From Pelagovum sp. HNIBRBA483 (GTDB taxonomy: Bacteria; Pseudomonadota; Alphaproteobacteria; Rhodobacterales; Rhodobacteraceae): 64,000 bases of DNA. The notes under the pieces are model-generated. The model made no database searches. It saw only the letters and a list, made by a program, of their open reading frames with translations, and was not told where the DNA came from. The stretch covers positions 1,178,001-1,242,000 of the forward strand of contig NZ_CP162412.1 of the NCBI RefSeq assembly GCF_040931995.1, given 5' to 3'. Position numbers and translations under genes: made by a program. Shown here in pieces: positions 52,831-63,175 of the stretch (position 1 is its first letter; every line of letters begins with the position of its first letter).

Positions 52831-53394
52831 ATGCCCAAAATCAACGGAAACGAAATTCGCCCTGGAAACATCATTGAGCATGATGGAGGTTTGTGGGCCG
52901 CTGTGAAGGTGGGTCACGTCAAGCCAGGAAAGGGCGGGGCGTTTGCACAAGTCGAGTTAAAGAACATCCGTGATGGCAGGAAATTGAACGAGCGTTTCCG
53001 TTCTGATGACCGTGTCGAGCGTGTCCGTCTTGAACAGAAAGATCAACAGTTCCTTTACGAGACGGATGGACGTTTGGTCTTTATGGACAACGAAACCTTC
53101 GAGCAGACAGAGGTCGATGCAGAACTTTTGGGCGAGCGCCGTCCCTTCTTGCAAGACGGCATGGTCGCGACGGTCGAATATTTCGACGAAGAGGCGTTGA
53201 GTGTACAGCTGCCGCAAAAAGTCACCTGCACCGTTGTGGAGACTGAGCCGGTAGTGAAGGGCCAGACAGCGGCAAACTCATATAAGCCTGCGATCCTGGA
53301 CAACGGTGTTCGGATCACGGTTCCGCCATTTATCGCAACCGACGAGCGGATCATCGTCAACACCGAGACAATGGAATATTCCGAACGCGCATGA
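52831..53394 (+). CDS. efp: Elongation factor P
   Basis: A 187-residue three-domain EF-P. Lys34 in KPGKGGAF at the tip of domain I is the site that is lysylated in E. coli. The middle OB domain contains [20 protein letters not shown] and the C-terminal domain ends [28 protein letters not shown]. It relieves ribosome stalling at polyproline. The modification enzymes are not in the window. Followed 64 bp later by dnaG. Confidence 0.95.
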   Translation: MPKINGNEIRPGNIIEHDGGLWAAVKVGHVKPGKGGAFAQVELKNIRDGRKLNERFRSDDRVERVRLEQKDQQFLYETDGRLVFMDNETFEQTEVDAELLGERRPFLQDGMVATVEYFDEEALSVQLPQKVTCTVVETEPVVKGQTAANSYKPAILDNGVRITVPPFIATDERIIVNTETMEYSERA

Positions 53395-53458
53395 CGAATT
53401 ATTGGCATCTTTGGGCTGACTGCTGGACAGGGTGCCCGAGAGACCCAATATAGGGGGC

Positions 53459-55381
53459 ATGAGTCTTCCGCCCGGGTTCCTAGATGAGTTGCGAGGTCGC
53501 TTGTCCCTTGGGCAAGTGGTCGGTCGTAAGGTTATGTGGGACTCGCGGAAGTCCAACCAAGGGAAGGGCGACCTATGGGCGCCTTGCCCGTTTCATCAAG
53601 AAAAAACGGCGAGCTTTCATGTCGATGACAGGAAGGGCTATTACTATTGTTTTGGCTGTCACGCCAAAGGCGACGCCATTTCTTTCGTCCGCGAAACTGA
53701 AAATGTGAGTTTTATCGAGGCGGTAGAGATTCTGGCGCGCGAGGCAGGGCTGCCGATGCCGGAGCGTGACCCTCGTGCGCAGGAGAAGGCGGACAAGCGA
53801 ACTGAGTTAGCCGATGTCATGGAAGACGCGGTTCGTTTTTATCAACTTCAACTCCGAACTGGCGCCGCGAAAGACGCTCGCGACTATCTCGCGGGCAGGG
53901 GGATTACGGAAAAAGTTATCGAACGTTGGGAAATTGGGTTCGCGCCTGACAACCGTCAGGCCGTGTACTCTCATCTGACCTCGAAAGGGGTCAGTCCCGC
54001 CGATATTATTGAGTGTGGATTGGCGGCCAAACCTGATGACGGTGGCGCGCCTTTTGATCGGTTTCGGGGGCGGATCATGTTTCCGATCCGCGATGCGCGG
54101 AACCGGGCGATTGCATTTGGCGGGCGTGCGATGGACCCGAATGCCCGCGCCAAGTATTTGAACTCACCAGAAACCATGCTCTTCGACAAGGGCCGCACCT
54201 TGTTCAACCAAGGGCCTGCAAGGGCGGCGAGCGGCAAAGGCAAGACTTTGATCGTTGCTGAGGGCTACATGGATGTTATCGCTTTGGTTGAGGCGGGGTT
54301 TGAGGCGTCGGTCGCGCCGCTGGGAACGGCCATTACCGAAAACCAGTTGCAGCTTCTATGGCGTATGCACCCCGAGCCAACGATTGCGCTTGATGGAGAT
54401 ACGGCGGGTTTGCGGGCCGCTATGCGGTTGATTGAACTGACGCTCCCAATGCTTGAGGCAGGCAAATCACTTCGTTTCGCTCTGATGCCCGATGGCAAAG
54501 ACCCAGATGATATTTTGCGCGGCAAAGGAGCGTCTGCTCTTCAGGCAATTCTGGAAGCTTCTATTCCAATGGTTGACCTACTTTGGCGTCGGGAAACGGA
54601 GGGTAAGGTCTTTGACAGCCCTGAAAGGCGGGCAGGCCTGGAAAAAGCATTCAATCAGCGCTTGTCGCTGATACAGGATCCGTCAATCCGGCATCATTAC
54701 CAAGCCGCGCTCAAAGACAGGATGTGGCATCATTTCCGCCCCGCGCGGAGCGGCCGTGCGTGGAAGGGCGGCGCGCAGAAAAGTATCGCAGCGCCGATGG
54801 CAGAGACAAAACTCTCCCCCTTGGTATCCGAGGGCGGTACGAGCGACCATGTGCGCGAAGCTGTTGTGTTTGCCGTATTGTTGGCAACGCCAACTGTCAT
54901 CCCCGAATTCGAAATCGCATTGGAAGCCTTAGTGTGCACCGATCATCAGCACGCGCAGATACGAAATGCGCTATTGAGGCATCTGGAAGCGCCAGACGTA
55001 AAAAATGCCGTCCTTTCCGACCTAGGAGAGGAGGCGCTGGCTAAGCTTTTCTCTCAGAGCTATGTGCGCATCAACCCTTCCTTCCGGCGGCCCGGTGATG
55101 AAGAAATGGCGCGCATGTGCGTGGCTGAGGAGTTGGAAAAGTTACAAGCCCAGCGCGGTTACGAGCGTGAGATGGCTGATGCGATGCAGGACCTCTCCAC
55201 CTCCGCTGATGAGGGGCTGACTTGGCGGTTGCGCGAGGCTGCAAAATCTCTCCAGCAAGCCGGCAAGGGCGACGGAGAAGACCGCGCCGCCTACGAGCGC
55301 GGTGAAAATGGTGTTCAGATGAAGAAAGAGGAGAAAGAGGCCTTCGACGACCTCGTTCGCAGGCTGAATTCCGAAGATTGA
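53459..55381 (+). CDS. dnaG: DNA primase
   Basis: A 640-residue primase starting at MSLPPGFLDELRGR after an AGGGGG site; a GTG nine codons upstream is possible. N-terminal CHC2 zinc-binding domain (CPFHQEKTASFHV then YYCFGCHAKGD), catalytic core, TOPRIM with LIVAEGYMDVIAL and ALDGDTAGLRAA, and a helicase-binding C-terminal region. It makes RNA primers at the fork. It forms the macromolecular-synthesis pair with rpoD, here separated by 143 bp. Confidence 0.95.
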   Translation: MSLPPGFLDELRGRLSLGQVVGRKVMWDSRKSNQGKGDLWAPCPFHQEKTASFHVDDRKGYYYCFGCHAKGDAISFVRETENVSFIEAVEILAREAGLPMPERDPRAQEKADKRTELADVMEDAVRFYQLQLRTGAAKDARDYLAGRGITEKVIERWEIGFAPDNRQAVYSHLTSKGVSPADIIECGLAAKPDDGGAPFDRFRGRIMFPIRDARNRAIAFGGRAMDPNARAKYLNSPETMLFDKGRTLFNQGPARAASGKGKTLIVAEGYMDVIALVEAGFEASVAPLGTAITENQLQLLWRMHPEPTIALDGDTAGLRAAMRLIELTLPMLEAGKSLRFALMPDGKDPDDILRGKGASALQAILEASIPMVDLLWRRETEGKVFDSPERRAGLEKAFNQRLSLIQDPSIRHHYQAALKDRMWHHFRPARSGRAWKGGAQKSIAAPMAETKLSPLVSEGGTSDHVREAVVFAVLLATPTVIPEFEIALEALVCTDHQHAQIRNALLRHLEAPDVKNAVLSDLGEEALAKLFSQSYVRINPSFRRPGDEEMARMCVAEELEKLQAQRGYEREMADAMQDLSTSADEGLTWRLREAAKSLQQAGKGDGEDRAAYERGENGVQMKKEEKEAFDDLVRRLNSED

Positions 55382-55524
55382 CAATTATTGGCCTTTGATT
55401 TGGTCCATAAGCGAAAAAAACCACTCAGGTAGGTTGCGTATTCCGCCCCGCGCGGATTGATTCGAGTTTGGACGAATCACTGATTCTCGTTTTGTGCGAG
55501 AGATGATTCGGTAAGGAGTTTTGA

Positions 55525-57507
55525 ATGGCTGCACGTGAAAACGAAGAAACCCGCGTCGAGGACCAAGATGGTGAAATCTCGCTCGATGTGAGCCAGTCGG
55601 CGATCAAGAAGATGATCGCGGAGGCACGGGAACGGGGCTACATCACTTATGATCAGCTCAATGCTGTTTTGCCCCCTGACCAAGTTTCTTCTGATCAGAT
55701 TGAAGACGTCATGTCGATGCTCTCCGAGATGGGCATTCAGGTCACTGAGGATGAGGAGTCTGAGGAGACAGAGGAAAACAAGGCGTCGACCGCCATTGCC
55801 ACGACCGGTGGAGGGCGTGACGTTGCTGTTTCGGCCGGAGAAACCGAGAAGCTCGACCGTACTGACGATCCGGTCCGGATGTATCTGCGTGAAATGGGGT
55901 CGGTTGAACTGCTGAGCCGCGAAGGCGAGATCGCGATTGCCAAGCGGATCGAAGCCGGTCGCAACACGATGATTGCAGGGCTTTGCGAAAGCCCGCTGAC
56001 CTTCCAGGCAATCACCATCTGGCGGGACGAACTTCTTTCTGAAGATATCCTCCTGCGCGACGTGATCGACCTCGAAGCCACTTTCGGAAACCAACTCGAC
56101 GACGAAGAAGAGGCGGTGGTCACACCCGGCGCGCCTGTCACCAGCGGCGAGTCTTCAAAACCGGCGACTGAAGAGCTGGATGCTGATGGAAACCCGATCG
56201 CGACTGACGATGACGATGACGAGGACGATCAGGCCAATATGAGCCTTGCCGCGATGGAGGCGGCGTTGAAGCCGCGTGTCCTCGAAACTCTTGAGAATAT
56301 CGCGCGCGACTTCGCCCATCTTTCCGATATGCAAGACGCGCGCATGTCTGCGACACTCAACGAGGATGGGACTTTCTCTGAACAGGAAGAAGCAACATAC
56401 CAGCATCTAAGATCAGAGATCGTTGTACTCGTGAACTCGCTGCACCTTCATAATAACCGCATTGAGGCTCTGATCGACCAGCTTTACGGCATTAACCGGC
56501 GCATCATGTCGATCGATAGCTCAATGGTGAAGCTGGCAGACCAAGCGCGGATCAACCGCCGTGAGTTTATCGAAGCCTATCGCGGTGCGGAACTAGACCC
56601 GACCTGGGTCGATAGAATGCAGGAGAACAGCGGTCGCGGCTGGCAAATGCTGTTCGAGCGGTCGACCGACAAAATTGAAGAGCTGAGGTCAGATATGGCT
56701 CAGGTTGGTCAATATGTCGGTGTGGATATCTCTGAATTCCGCCGCATCGTGCAGCAAGTCCAGAAGGGCGAGAAAGAAGCACGCCAGGCAAAGAAAGAAA
56801 TGGTCGAGGCCAACCTGCGCTTGGTTATTTCTATTGCCAAGAAATATACAAACCGTGGCTTGCAATTCCTTGATTTGATTCAGGAAGGTAACATTGGTTT
56901 GATGAAGGCGGTAGACAAGTTCGAATATCGCCGCGGCTATAAGTTCTCCACCTATGCAACTTGGTGGATTCGTCAGGCCATCACCCGCTCAATCGCGGAT
57001 CAGGCGCGGACCATCCGTATTCCGGTGCATATGATCGAGACAATCAACAAGCTTGTTCGGACCGGTCGCCAGATGCTCCACGAGATCGGCCGCGAACCGA
57101 CACCGGAAGAGTTGGCCGAGAAGCTGCAAATGCCGCTTGAGAAGGTGCGGAAGGTGATGAAAATCGCCAAAGAGCCGATTTCGCTCGAAACACCCATTGG
57201 TGACGAGGAAGATAGCCAGCTCGGCGACTTTATCGAAGACAAGAATGCGATCCTGCCTTTGGATTCGGCCATTCAGGAAAACTTGAAAGAGACGACGACA
57301 CGCGTTCTTGCCTCACTGACGCCCCGCGAGGAGCGCGTTCTCCGGATGCGTTTCGGCATCGGTATGAACACGGACCATACGCTTGAGGAGGTCGGTCAGC
57401 AATTCAGCGTGACCCGTGAACGCATTCGACAGATCGAAGCTAAGGCGCTGCGCAAGTTGAAACATCCGAGCCGGTCGCGGAAGTTGCGGTCGTTCCTTGA
57501 TCAGTAA
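55525..57507 (+). CDS. rpoD: Housekeeping RNA polymerase sigma-70 factor
   Basis: A 660-residue sigma factor. Region 1.1 at the start, region 1.2 [22 protein letters not shown], an acidic non-conserved insert ([10 protein letters not shown]), and region 2 with [26 protein letters not shown] and [12 protein letters not shown]. Region 3 contains [13 protein letters not shown], and region 4 [23 protein letters not shown]. All features of the primary sigma are present. Preceded by dnaG, as in most proteobacteria. Confidence 0.96.
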   Translation: MAARENEETRVEDQDGEISLDVSQSAIKKMIAEARERGYITYDQLNAVLPPDQVSSDQIEDVMSMLSEMGIQVTEDEESEETEENKASTAIATTGGGRDVAVSAGETEKLDRTDDPVRMYLREMGSVELLSREGEIAIAKRIEAGRNTMIAGLCESPLTFQAITIWRDELLSEDILLRDVIDLEATFGNQLDDEEEAVVTPGAPVTSGESSKPATEELDADGNPIATDDDDDEDDQANMSLAAMEAALKPRVLETLENIARDFAHLSDMQDARMSATLNEDGTFSEQEEATYQHLRSEIVVLVNSLHLHNNRIEALIDQLYGINRRIMSIDSSMVKLADQARINRREFIEAYRGAELDPTWVDRMQENSGRGWQMLFERSTDKIEELRSDMAQVGQYVGVDISEFRRIVQQVQKGEKEARQAKKEMVEANLRLVISIAKKYTNRGLQFLDLIQEGNIGLMKAVDKFEYRRGYKFSTYATWWIRQAITRSIADQARTIRIPVHMIETINKLVRTGRQMLHEIGREPTPEELAEKLQMPLEKVRKVMKIAKEPISLETPIGDEEDSQLGDFIEDKNAILPLDSAIQENLKETTTRVLASLTPREERVLRMRFGIGMNTDHTLEEVGQQFSVTRERIRQIEAKALRKLKHPSRSRKLRSFLDQ

Positions 57508-57521
57508 AGCAACGAGGCAGC

Positions 57522-57788
57522 ATGTCCCTTTTCGGAAAACTTTTCGGTAGTAGCGAGAAAAAAGCGGAACCTGTTGAGCACAACGGGTTTCGGATTTTTG
57601 CGGAACCGATGAAGGAAGCCGGTGGGTTTAGAATTGGCGCGCGCATCGAGGCTGAGATCGATGGTGTGAAAAAGACCCACTCGATGATCCGCGCTGATAC
57701 CTATCAGAATGCCGAAACGGCGATGGAAGCCTCCGTCACAAAGGCGAAGATGTTGATCGACCAAATGGGTTCCCGCATCTTCGATTGA
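57522..57788 (+). CDS. HlyU family protein
   Basis: An 88-residue protein: MSLFGKLFGSSEKKAEPVEHNGFRIFAEPMKE, GGFRIGARIEAEIDGVKKTHSMIRADTYQNAE. It matches the small HlyU-like family (PF10115) found in alphaproteobacteria, annotated as transcriptional regulators without much proof. It begins 15 bp after rpoD and overlaps the yjbQ start by 4 bp. Confidence 0.75.
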   Translation: MSLFGKLFGSSEKKAEPVEHNGFRIFAEPMKEAGGFRIGARIEAEIDGVKKTHSMIRADTYQNAETAMEASVTKAKMLIDQMGSRIFD

Positions 57789-58213
57789 GCGGGGTGGTCT
57801 TGCACAACACTTTTGAGATCAAAACCAACGGCCCCGGGCTTTATGAGTTTACCGAGGCAGTTCGATCGTGGGTAATTGGAACAGGTGTCGTGACGCTTTT
57901 TGTCCAGCATACCTCATGCTCACTTCTGGTGCAGGAGAACGCCGATCCCGAGGTGCAAACCGACCTTAGGAACTTATTTGAAAGGTTGGTTCCGCCGAGT
58001 ACCGACCCGTCGATGCGGTACCTAACACACACATACGAAGGCCCAGATGATATGCCAGCTCATATTAAAGCGGCGCTGTTGCCTGTGAGCCTCTCGATAC
58101 CTGTGATTGAGGGGCGCTTAGCGTTAGGAACTTGGCAGGGCATCTATCTGTTCGAGCACAGGAACCGGCCGCATCTGCGCAGTATTGCCGGATGCATGCA
58201 GAACACGGCCTGA
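57785..58213 (+). CDS. YjbQ/UPF0047 family protein
   Basis: About 142 residues; LHNTFEIKTNGPGLYEFTEAVRSWV, FVQHTSCSLLVQENADPEVQTDLRNLFERLVP, YEGPDDMPAHIKAALLPVSLSIPV and LGTWQGIYLFEHRNRPHLR are the family motifs. It has been linked to a minor thiamine-phosphate synthase activity. The frame starts at TTG 57785, overlapping the HlyU stop; a TTG at 57800 after GCGGGG is equally plausible. Confidence 0.82.
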   Translation: MSGVVLHNTFEIKTNGPGLYEFTEAVRSWVIGTGVVTLFVQHTSCSLLVQENADPEVQTDLRNLFERLVPPSTDPSMRYLTHTYEGPDDMPAHIKAALLPVSLSIPVIEGRLALGTWQGIYLFEHRNRPHLRSIAGCMQNTA

Positions 58214-58252
58214 GTTACTGTATCTAGCGGTCGTGAATTCTCTCTACCCAAA

Positions 58253-58285
58253 TTATTCACAACCACCTATACTCGTTGTGGATAA
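58253..58285. promoter_or_regulatory. Inverted pair of DnaA boxes upstream of nrdR
   Basis: TTATTCACA at 58253-58261 and, on the opposite strand, TTATCCACA at 58277-58285 both fit the consensus TTATNCACA exactly. The arms (TTATTCACAAC and GTTGTGGATAA) form an inverted repeat with an 11-base spacer, 43 bp before the nrdR ATG. This suggests that DnaA helps to control nrdR-ribD, linking nucleotide-reductase control to replication. Confidence 0.65.
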
Positions 58286-58327
58286 CTGGGATTGAATACC
58301 TAGACGGCAGTAGATGAGGACAGGAAC

Positions 58328-58795
58328 ATGCGTTGCCCGTTTTGCGGTCATCAAGACACACAAGTAAAAGACAGCCGCCCGGCTGAGGACCATGTAGCCA
58401 TTAGGCGCCGCCGTTTTTGTCCGGCATGTGGTGGGCGTTTCACAACTTATGAGCGCGTACAACTGCGTGATCTCGTGGTGATTAAGACCAATGGTCGCCG
58501 CGAAGATTTTGATCGAGACAAACTTGAGCGGTCGATCCGCATCGCGCTGCAAAAACGCCCCGTTGAGCCCGAGCGGATGGATCAGATGATTTCGGGTATC
58601 GTGCGTCGGTTGGAAAGCATGGGCGAAACTGACATTCCGAGCCAAACGATTGGTGAAATCGTTATGGAAAGTTTAGCCCGTATCGACACTGTCGCTTATG
58701 TCCGCTTTGCAAGCGTATATAAGAATTTCCAGGCTGCGGACGATTTCGATAAATTCGTCAGTGAATTGCGGCCACTGGCTAAGCCGGACGAGTGA
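58328..58795 (+). CDS. nrdR: Transcriptional repressor NrdR
   Basis: A 155-residue protein. Zinc ribbon [15 protein letters not shown] and [15 protein letters not shown] at residues 3-48, then the ATP-cone ([29 protein letters not shown]). It represses ribonucleotide-reductase genes according to ATP/dATP. The ATG follows an AGGAC-type site. It overlaps ribD by 4 bp. Confidence 0.95.
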   Translation: MRCPFCGHQDTQVKDSRPAEDHVAIRRRRFCPACGGRFTTYERVQLRDLVVIKTNGRREDFDRDKLERSIRIALQKRPVEPERMDQMISGIVRRLESMGETDIPSQTIGEIVMESLARIDTVAYVRFASVYKNFQAADDFDKFVSELRPLAKPDE

Positions 58796-59886
58796 GCACC
58801 GAACTGGATCGTCGATATATGCGGCTCGCGCTAGCTCTTGGTCGGCGCGGACAGGGGCGTGTTTGGCCCAACCCCTCTGTTGGATGTATAATCGTTAATG
58901 ACGGGCGCATCGTTGGCCGAGGGCGGACCGCTGACGGCGGGCGCCCGCATGGGGAAACTGTTGCTTTGGAACAGGCTGGGAAAGCTGCGCAGGGCGCGAC
59001 CGCATATGTCACTTTGGAGCCTTGTGCGCATTTCGGGAAAACACCACCATGTGCTTCCGCTTTGGTGTCTGCCGGAATCGCGCGTGTCGTGGTCGCGGCC
59101 ATTGATCCCAATCCATTGGTGTCAGGTAAAGGGATAGAACTTTTGCGTGCGGCGGGTATCACCGTCGAAACGGGCCTGTTGGCCGACGCGGCGGAGAGGG
59201 ACTTATCAGGATTTCTGTCGGGTCAAACCCGTCATGTTCCCTTTGTCACATTAAAACTGGCGATGACGCTGGATGGTCGGATCGCAACCAAGGATGGCGA
59301 GAGTAAATGGATTACAGGCCCGGAAGCCCGCCGGAAAGTGCACGCGATGCGGGCAACGCATGACGCGGTGATGGTCGGCGGTGGTACTGTACGGGCTGAC
59401 GATCCCAGTTTGGATATCCGTGACCTTGGTATTGATCGACAGCCAGTAAGGGTCGTTTTGTCCGCAGGTCTGAACCTACCGTTGGAGAGTAAGTTGGCAA
59501 AATCTGCCAGGATTCAGCCGCTTTGGATATGTATTGGGCAGGAAGCGGCGCCGGACAAGATATCGGCATGGCAGTCGGTGGGGGCCAAAACTATTTGCTG
59601 CGCAACGGAAGGACCAGCGCTCGACATGGCCTCTGTTCTACGAACTTTGGCGGCCGAAGGGCTTACGCGGGTTTTTTGCGAAGGTGGTGGAGAGGTCGCG
59701 GCATCACTGCTCACCGCTGATTTTGTTGACGAGCTTGTTGTGTTTGGAGCGGGAGCCGCGATCGGTGGCGATGGCAGACCTGGCATTGCGAAAATGGGTG
59801 TCTCTTCATTGTCGCAAGCGCCACATTTACGCTTGATCTCAGTGGAGCGGGTTGGCGCGGATATTATGAGCCGCTGGGGCCGTTAG
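58792..59886 (+). CDS. ribD: Bifunctional riboflavin biosynthesis deaminase/reductase
   Basis: A 364-residue protein starting at GTG inside the nrdR stop (GTGA). Deaminase domain about residues 1-150: [18 protein letters not shown] with zinc ligand His, and [13 protein letters not shown] with the two Cys ligands. The usual HAE triad reads HGE here, with Ala replaced by Gly; the metal and proton-relay residues are kept. Reductase domain about 150-364: [40 protein letters not shown]. It performs the second and third steps of riboflavin synthesis. Confidence 0.93.
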   Translation: MSTELDRRYMRLALALGRRGQGRVWPNPSVGCIIVNDGRIVGRGRTADGGRPHGETVALEQAGKAAQGATAYVTLEPCAHFGKTPPCASALVSAGIARVVVAAIDPNPLVSGKGIELLRAAGITVETGLLADAAERDLSGFLSGQTRHVPFVTLKLAMTLDGRIATKDGESKWITGPEARRKVHAMRATHDAVMVGGGTVRADDPSLDIRDLGIDRQPVRVVLSAGLNLPLESKLAKSARIQPLWICIGQEAAPDKISAWQSVGAKTICCATEGPALDMASVLRTLAAEGLTRVFCEGGGEVAASLLTADFVDELVVFGAGAAIGGDGRPGIAKMGVSSLSQAPHLRLISVERVGADIMSRWGR

Positions 59887-61895
59887 CGCCAAATCCAATA
59901 AAAGCTCGCGAAAAGCCCTTGTAGTTTTGCCAACATCCGCAGTCCCAAGGAACCCCTCAGGGCAGTGCTGCTGCGCAGTCTCTCTACAGCGACCTCAACT
60001 GGGCAGGGCAGGCCTGTGACCGGATCATGATAGCGTGGGTAATCGATCAGCGCCGCATGGATGAGCGCCTCAAGGGTGGGGCGGGTGGTTCTGCGCGGCA
60101 TTTCGAGGCCAAGGTCGCGGGTCAAACCCCAGCCAGCATAGAATGGACTGCCAAGGCAGGTGACAGGTTTGCCGTGTATCAAGGCTTCGAAACCGAGCAG
60201 AGATGTCATGGTCCAAATCTCGTCTGCGGCCAGCAAGGCGGCAATGGGATCGGTTTCGGTGAGAACTTGATCCGCGCTCAGGCTTGCATCGGGGACTTTT
60301 CCTTGCCTCAAGCCCGCCTCGACATCTGGATGCGGTTTGTACCAGATCTCGGCGTCAGGATTGGCTTCTCTGGCGCTCGTAAGGAGTGCTCGGTTTGTTC
60401 GAATTTTGCCGGTCCCTTTGCGGATTGAAGCATCATCTTCGACTTGTCCTACGACGAGGATGACATTGCGGTCTGTGCGCTGCGGCAGTGCTGTCGAACT
60501 GTTGAGGTTGTATTTCGAAATACTCGCATCCCGTATGGATCTTTTCAGGGCGTTGACGCGCTCTTGCTGGTCTTCGGTCAGCATCGGCGTTGCGTTGATG
60601 AGTGTTTCAAGCCGGCTAGGTCGCGACGGATCGTAATATATGCCTTGATCGTCAAGCGATAGGGATACAGGCGGTGTCAGTGCCGCGCCAAGACCGACCG
60701 AGCGGAGGAAGCCGTCCTCTACCCGCGTGGCGTCTGCAACGGTTTCGAAGTTATCTGAATTTGATGCCCAAACCATATGACGCCGCGAAGGGTCTGATCC
60801 CCGAAATCGGACAGCCTTCTCTCTGCCGAAAAACGCTTGAAAATGAGGTCGTTTCCAGAGGCGGATGCCATGGGCGATCCAGCCAAGGCGGTCTTCGCGA
60901 TAGGCACGGCTTTGAGACTCAAGGATGTCGATCACGCGCGAAATATCGCAAGTCTTGCCCATGTAAGGGTCAAACCAGACTGGATATTTGACGTAAGCGC
61001 CAAGGAACAGTTGCGCGGCTGTGAGGCGGCGTTGACGGCGAGGAATTGGCATTTCATCTACGGTGAGGCCCCATCCGGCATAGAAAGGCTGACCGAAGAC
61101 AATCGGTTTGTGACCCGCGAGAATTGCTTCAAAACCAAGTTGCGATGACACGGTGTAAACCGCTATCGCGCCGTCTAGGAGATCCCACGGCGAGCAAGTG
61201 TCGGAATAGAACTGAGTAGCAGGATCAACTAAGTCCTCCTCAAGGAAATGCCCGGTCCGATGCCCTTGATTGGTTTCAGGGTGCGTTTTGATTAGGATCT
61301 TGGTGCCGGGATGATCAAGCCGAGCACGGGTCAGCATCTCGAGAAAGCGTGCACGGTCCGCGCTGCAGCACAGGAGGCTTGCGTCACCATCTGTCTGATC
61401 AACAATCAGTACATAACCCGGCTCGGGTGGCGGTGTCGTGGGATCGTGGAGATTGTATTTGGACAGATGCAGCCGTCGTATGCGGGCCATCAGCGCGCGG
61501 GCTTTTGCCAGTTCCGATGAATGATCCAGCGGGTCTTCGAGCAAGAGCCTTTCCAGATCGGAGGTTTGGCTACCGTCAAAATGAACGCCGGTGTGATCGA
61601 GACAAAGGCCAAGCGGCGCGGCTCCATCGCGACCAGTTTTAACCGAGCGCAGGAAGGCGTCTTCGACCCTTAAGACAGCCGCGCCGGTCCGCTTGGTGAT
61701 CTTGAGCCCGCGACGGCTGGTTGGGCTATTGCCCCAAATGGCGACTGTGTCATTGGGTTTTGGCAGGCCGATAGTCACTTTGAAACCGGCTGCCGCGAGT
61801 ATTTTGCGGATAGGGGAGCGCAGAAAGCCCCCATTGAAAACAAAAATCCGCCGCGGAGGTGAGGCCGCGGCGGATTGAGATTGCGGTTTGATCAT
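59883..61895 (-). CDS. kpsC: Capsule polysaccharide modification/export protein KpsC
   Basis: A 670-residue protein with two tandem copies of the Capsule_synth glycosyltransferase fold. The first copy has GLPKPNDTVAIWGNSPTSRRGLKI, VEDAFLRSVKTG, YVLIVDQTDGDASLLC, IKTHPETNQGH and KPIVFGQPFYAGWGLTVDE. The second has RVEDGFLRSVGLG, VILVVGQVEDDASI, WYKPHPDVEAGLR and KPVTCLGSPFYAGWGL. KpsC/LipA proteins add beta-Kdo units to the lipid anchor of group 2 capsules at the inner membrane. It lies downstream of the OPX lipoprotein gene (4 bp gap) on the same strand. Confidence 0.9.
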   Translation of the reverse strand: MIKPQSQSAAASPPRRIFVFNGGFLRSPIRKILAAAGFKVTIGLPKPNDTVAIWGNSPTSRRGLKITKRTGAAVLRVEDAFLRSVKTGRDGAAPLGLCLDHTGVHFDGSQTSDLERLLLEDPLDHSSELAKARALMARIRRLHLSKYNLHDPTTPPPEPGYVLIVDQTDGDASLLCCSADRARFLEMLTRARLDHPGTKILIKTHPETNQGHRTGHFLEEDLVDPATQFYSDTCSPWDLLDGAIAVYTVSSQLGFEAILAGHKPIVFGQPFYAGWGLTVDEMPIPRRQRRLTAAQLFLGAYVKYPVWFDPYMGKTCDISRVIDILESQSRAYREDRLGWIAHGIRLWKRPHFQAFFGREKAVRFRGSDPSRRHMVWASNSDNFETVADATRVEDGFLRSVGLGAALTPPVSLSLDDQGIYYDPSRPSRLETLINATPMLTEDQQERVNALKRSIRDASISKYNLNSSTALPQRTDRNVILVVGQVEDDASIRKGTGKIRTNRALLTSAREANPDAEIWYKPHPDVEAGLRQGKVPDASLSADQVLTETDPIAALLAADEIWTMTSLLGFEALIHGKPVTCLGSPFYAGWGLTRDLGLEMPRRTTRPTLEALIHAALIDYPRYHDPVTGLPCPVEVAVERLRSSTALRGSLGLRMLAKLQGLFASFYWIWR

Positions 61896-61899
61896 CCGA

Positions 61900-63039
61900 T
61901 TAGTTTAGGCCTGAGCCAATGGACGCGGCGGCGTCGATCTGCTGGAGTGAGCCGAAGGCGGCTGCAATGGCCTTGTTGAACTGAACGAATGGCGCTTCGG
62001 TGACGTAGACCGTATCACCGTCGCGAATGGCGAAGTCACGGGCCATGAACACGCCGTTCGGTTTCGTTAGATCAAGCACATAGATGACGCGCTGGGTGCC
62101 GATGAGATCGTTGCGCCCGACGAGTTGTTTGGCGATTTCTTCCGGCTCGTTTCGGAAGACAAAAACGCCGGTTGGGTCTGCTGCGTTGGCGCTGAGGCCA
62201 CCCACTTGGGCAATGGCTTCAATGGCGGAGATAGACTTGCTTTGGAACTGCACACGGTTTTGTGCGCCGGTTGCACCGAGAGCGGTGAAGCTGCGGGTGT
62301 CTTCTTCCACAATGATGCGGTCGTTGTTACGCAATGCAATATCAAGCCCAGGCATTTCATGCAGGTCTTCGAACCATACTGAACCGCGAGCCTCGCCGCG
62401 CACGACTGTGACCTGGGCGATTTCCGGCTCGATACGGACGCCGCCTGCGCGGGCGAGCATGGCGCTCAGTGTGCGTGTCGGGCGCTCAATCGGGTAGACA
62501 CCTTGCGCACCAACACCGCCGAGGACGGAGACGCTAGCGCCATCACCCGCGAGGCGTCGCACTTGAACTTGCGGTTCGGGTGTTTGTTCTTCGAGCCGTT
62601 CGGTAATCAGGCGGCGCAGGGCTTCAGGTGTATTCCCCGAAGCGCGCAGGCGACCCGCATAAGGGATGAAGACAAAGCCTTGCCCATCGACCTGTACCTC
62701 GTCGAGTACGGTGGCGTTCTGGCCGCTCGGAACCAGTAGGCCGTCATCGACGTTTTCCCAGATTGTGATGCCGATCACGTCGCCGGGGCTGATTGTGTCA
62801 GAGCCGAGGATGCCAGCATTCTGGAAGCCGTCGGAGAAACCGAGCGCCGGCGCGACTGCCGCGATGCGGTTCACGCGGTCATCGACGGTCAGAACGAATG
62901 CGTCGCCTTCCTCCAGAACGGAGCCGGAGAAGATTTCGGCTTTGTTGGGGCCGGAACGCGGAAGGCCGCATGATGAAACAACCAATGCGGCGGCAAAGAG
63001 AAGCGCGCGACTGGCCAGTCGCTTGTTTAAGGGTTTCAC
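61900..63039 (-). CDS. kpsD: Outer-membrane polysaccharide export lipoprotein (KpsD/Wza-type OPX)
   Basis: A 379-residue lipoprotein. The start is placed at GTG 63039 (MKPLNKRLAS) because GAGGAG lies 8 bp upstream; an ATG at 63126 gives a longer form whose N-terminus is less suitable. Lipobox VVSSC at about residues 22-26. Then Poly_export (GDVIGITIWENVDDGLLVPSG, VDGQGFVFIPYAGRLRASG) and SLBB-type domains (SVLGGVGAQGVYPIERPTRTLSAMLARAGG). It forms the outer-membrane channel for the capsule. Confidence 0.88.
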   Translation of the reverse strand: MKPLNKRLASRALLFAAALVVSSCGLPRSGPNKAEIFSGSVLEEGDAFVLTVDDRVNRIAAVAPALGFSDGFQNAGILGSDTISPGDVIGITIWENVDDGLLVPSGQNATVLDEVQVDGQGFVFIPYAGRLRASGNTPEALRRLITERLEEQTPEPQVQVRRLAGDGASVSVLGGVGAQGVYPIERPTRTLSAMLARAGGVRIEPEIAQVTVVRGEARGSVWFEDLHEMPGLDIALRNNDRIIVEEDTRSFTALGATGAQNRVQFQSKSISAIEAIAQVGGLSANAADPTGVFVFRNEPEEIAKQLVGRNDLIGTQRVIYVLDLTKPNGVFMARDFAIRDGDTVYVTEAPFVQFNKAIAAAFGSLQQIDAAASIGSGLN

Positions 63040-63175
63040 TGCTCGGTCTCCTCGACCTGTTATTTTTGCCTCGATTTTTGGAAAGCGTAGTCGATCAGGC
63101 TCCGCAATGCTAGAAAAAGCGTGCAAGGTTAGCGTGTGTTTAGGGGGAACTGTTGCGCGTGAGACTCGCCGCCCG

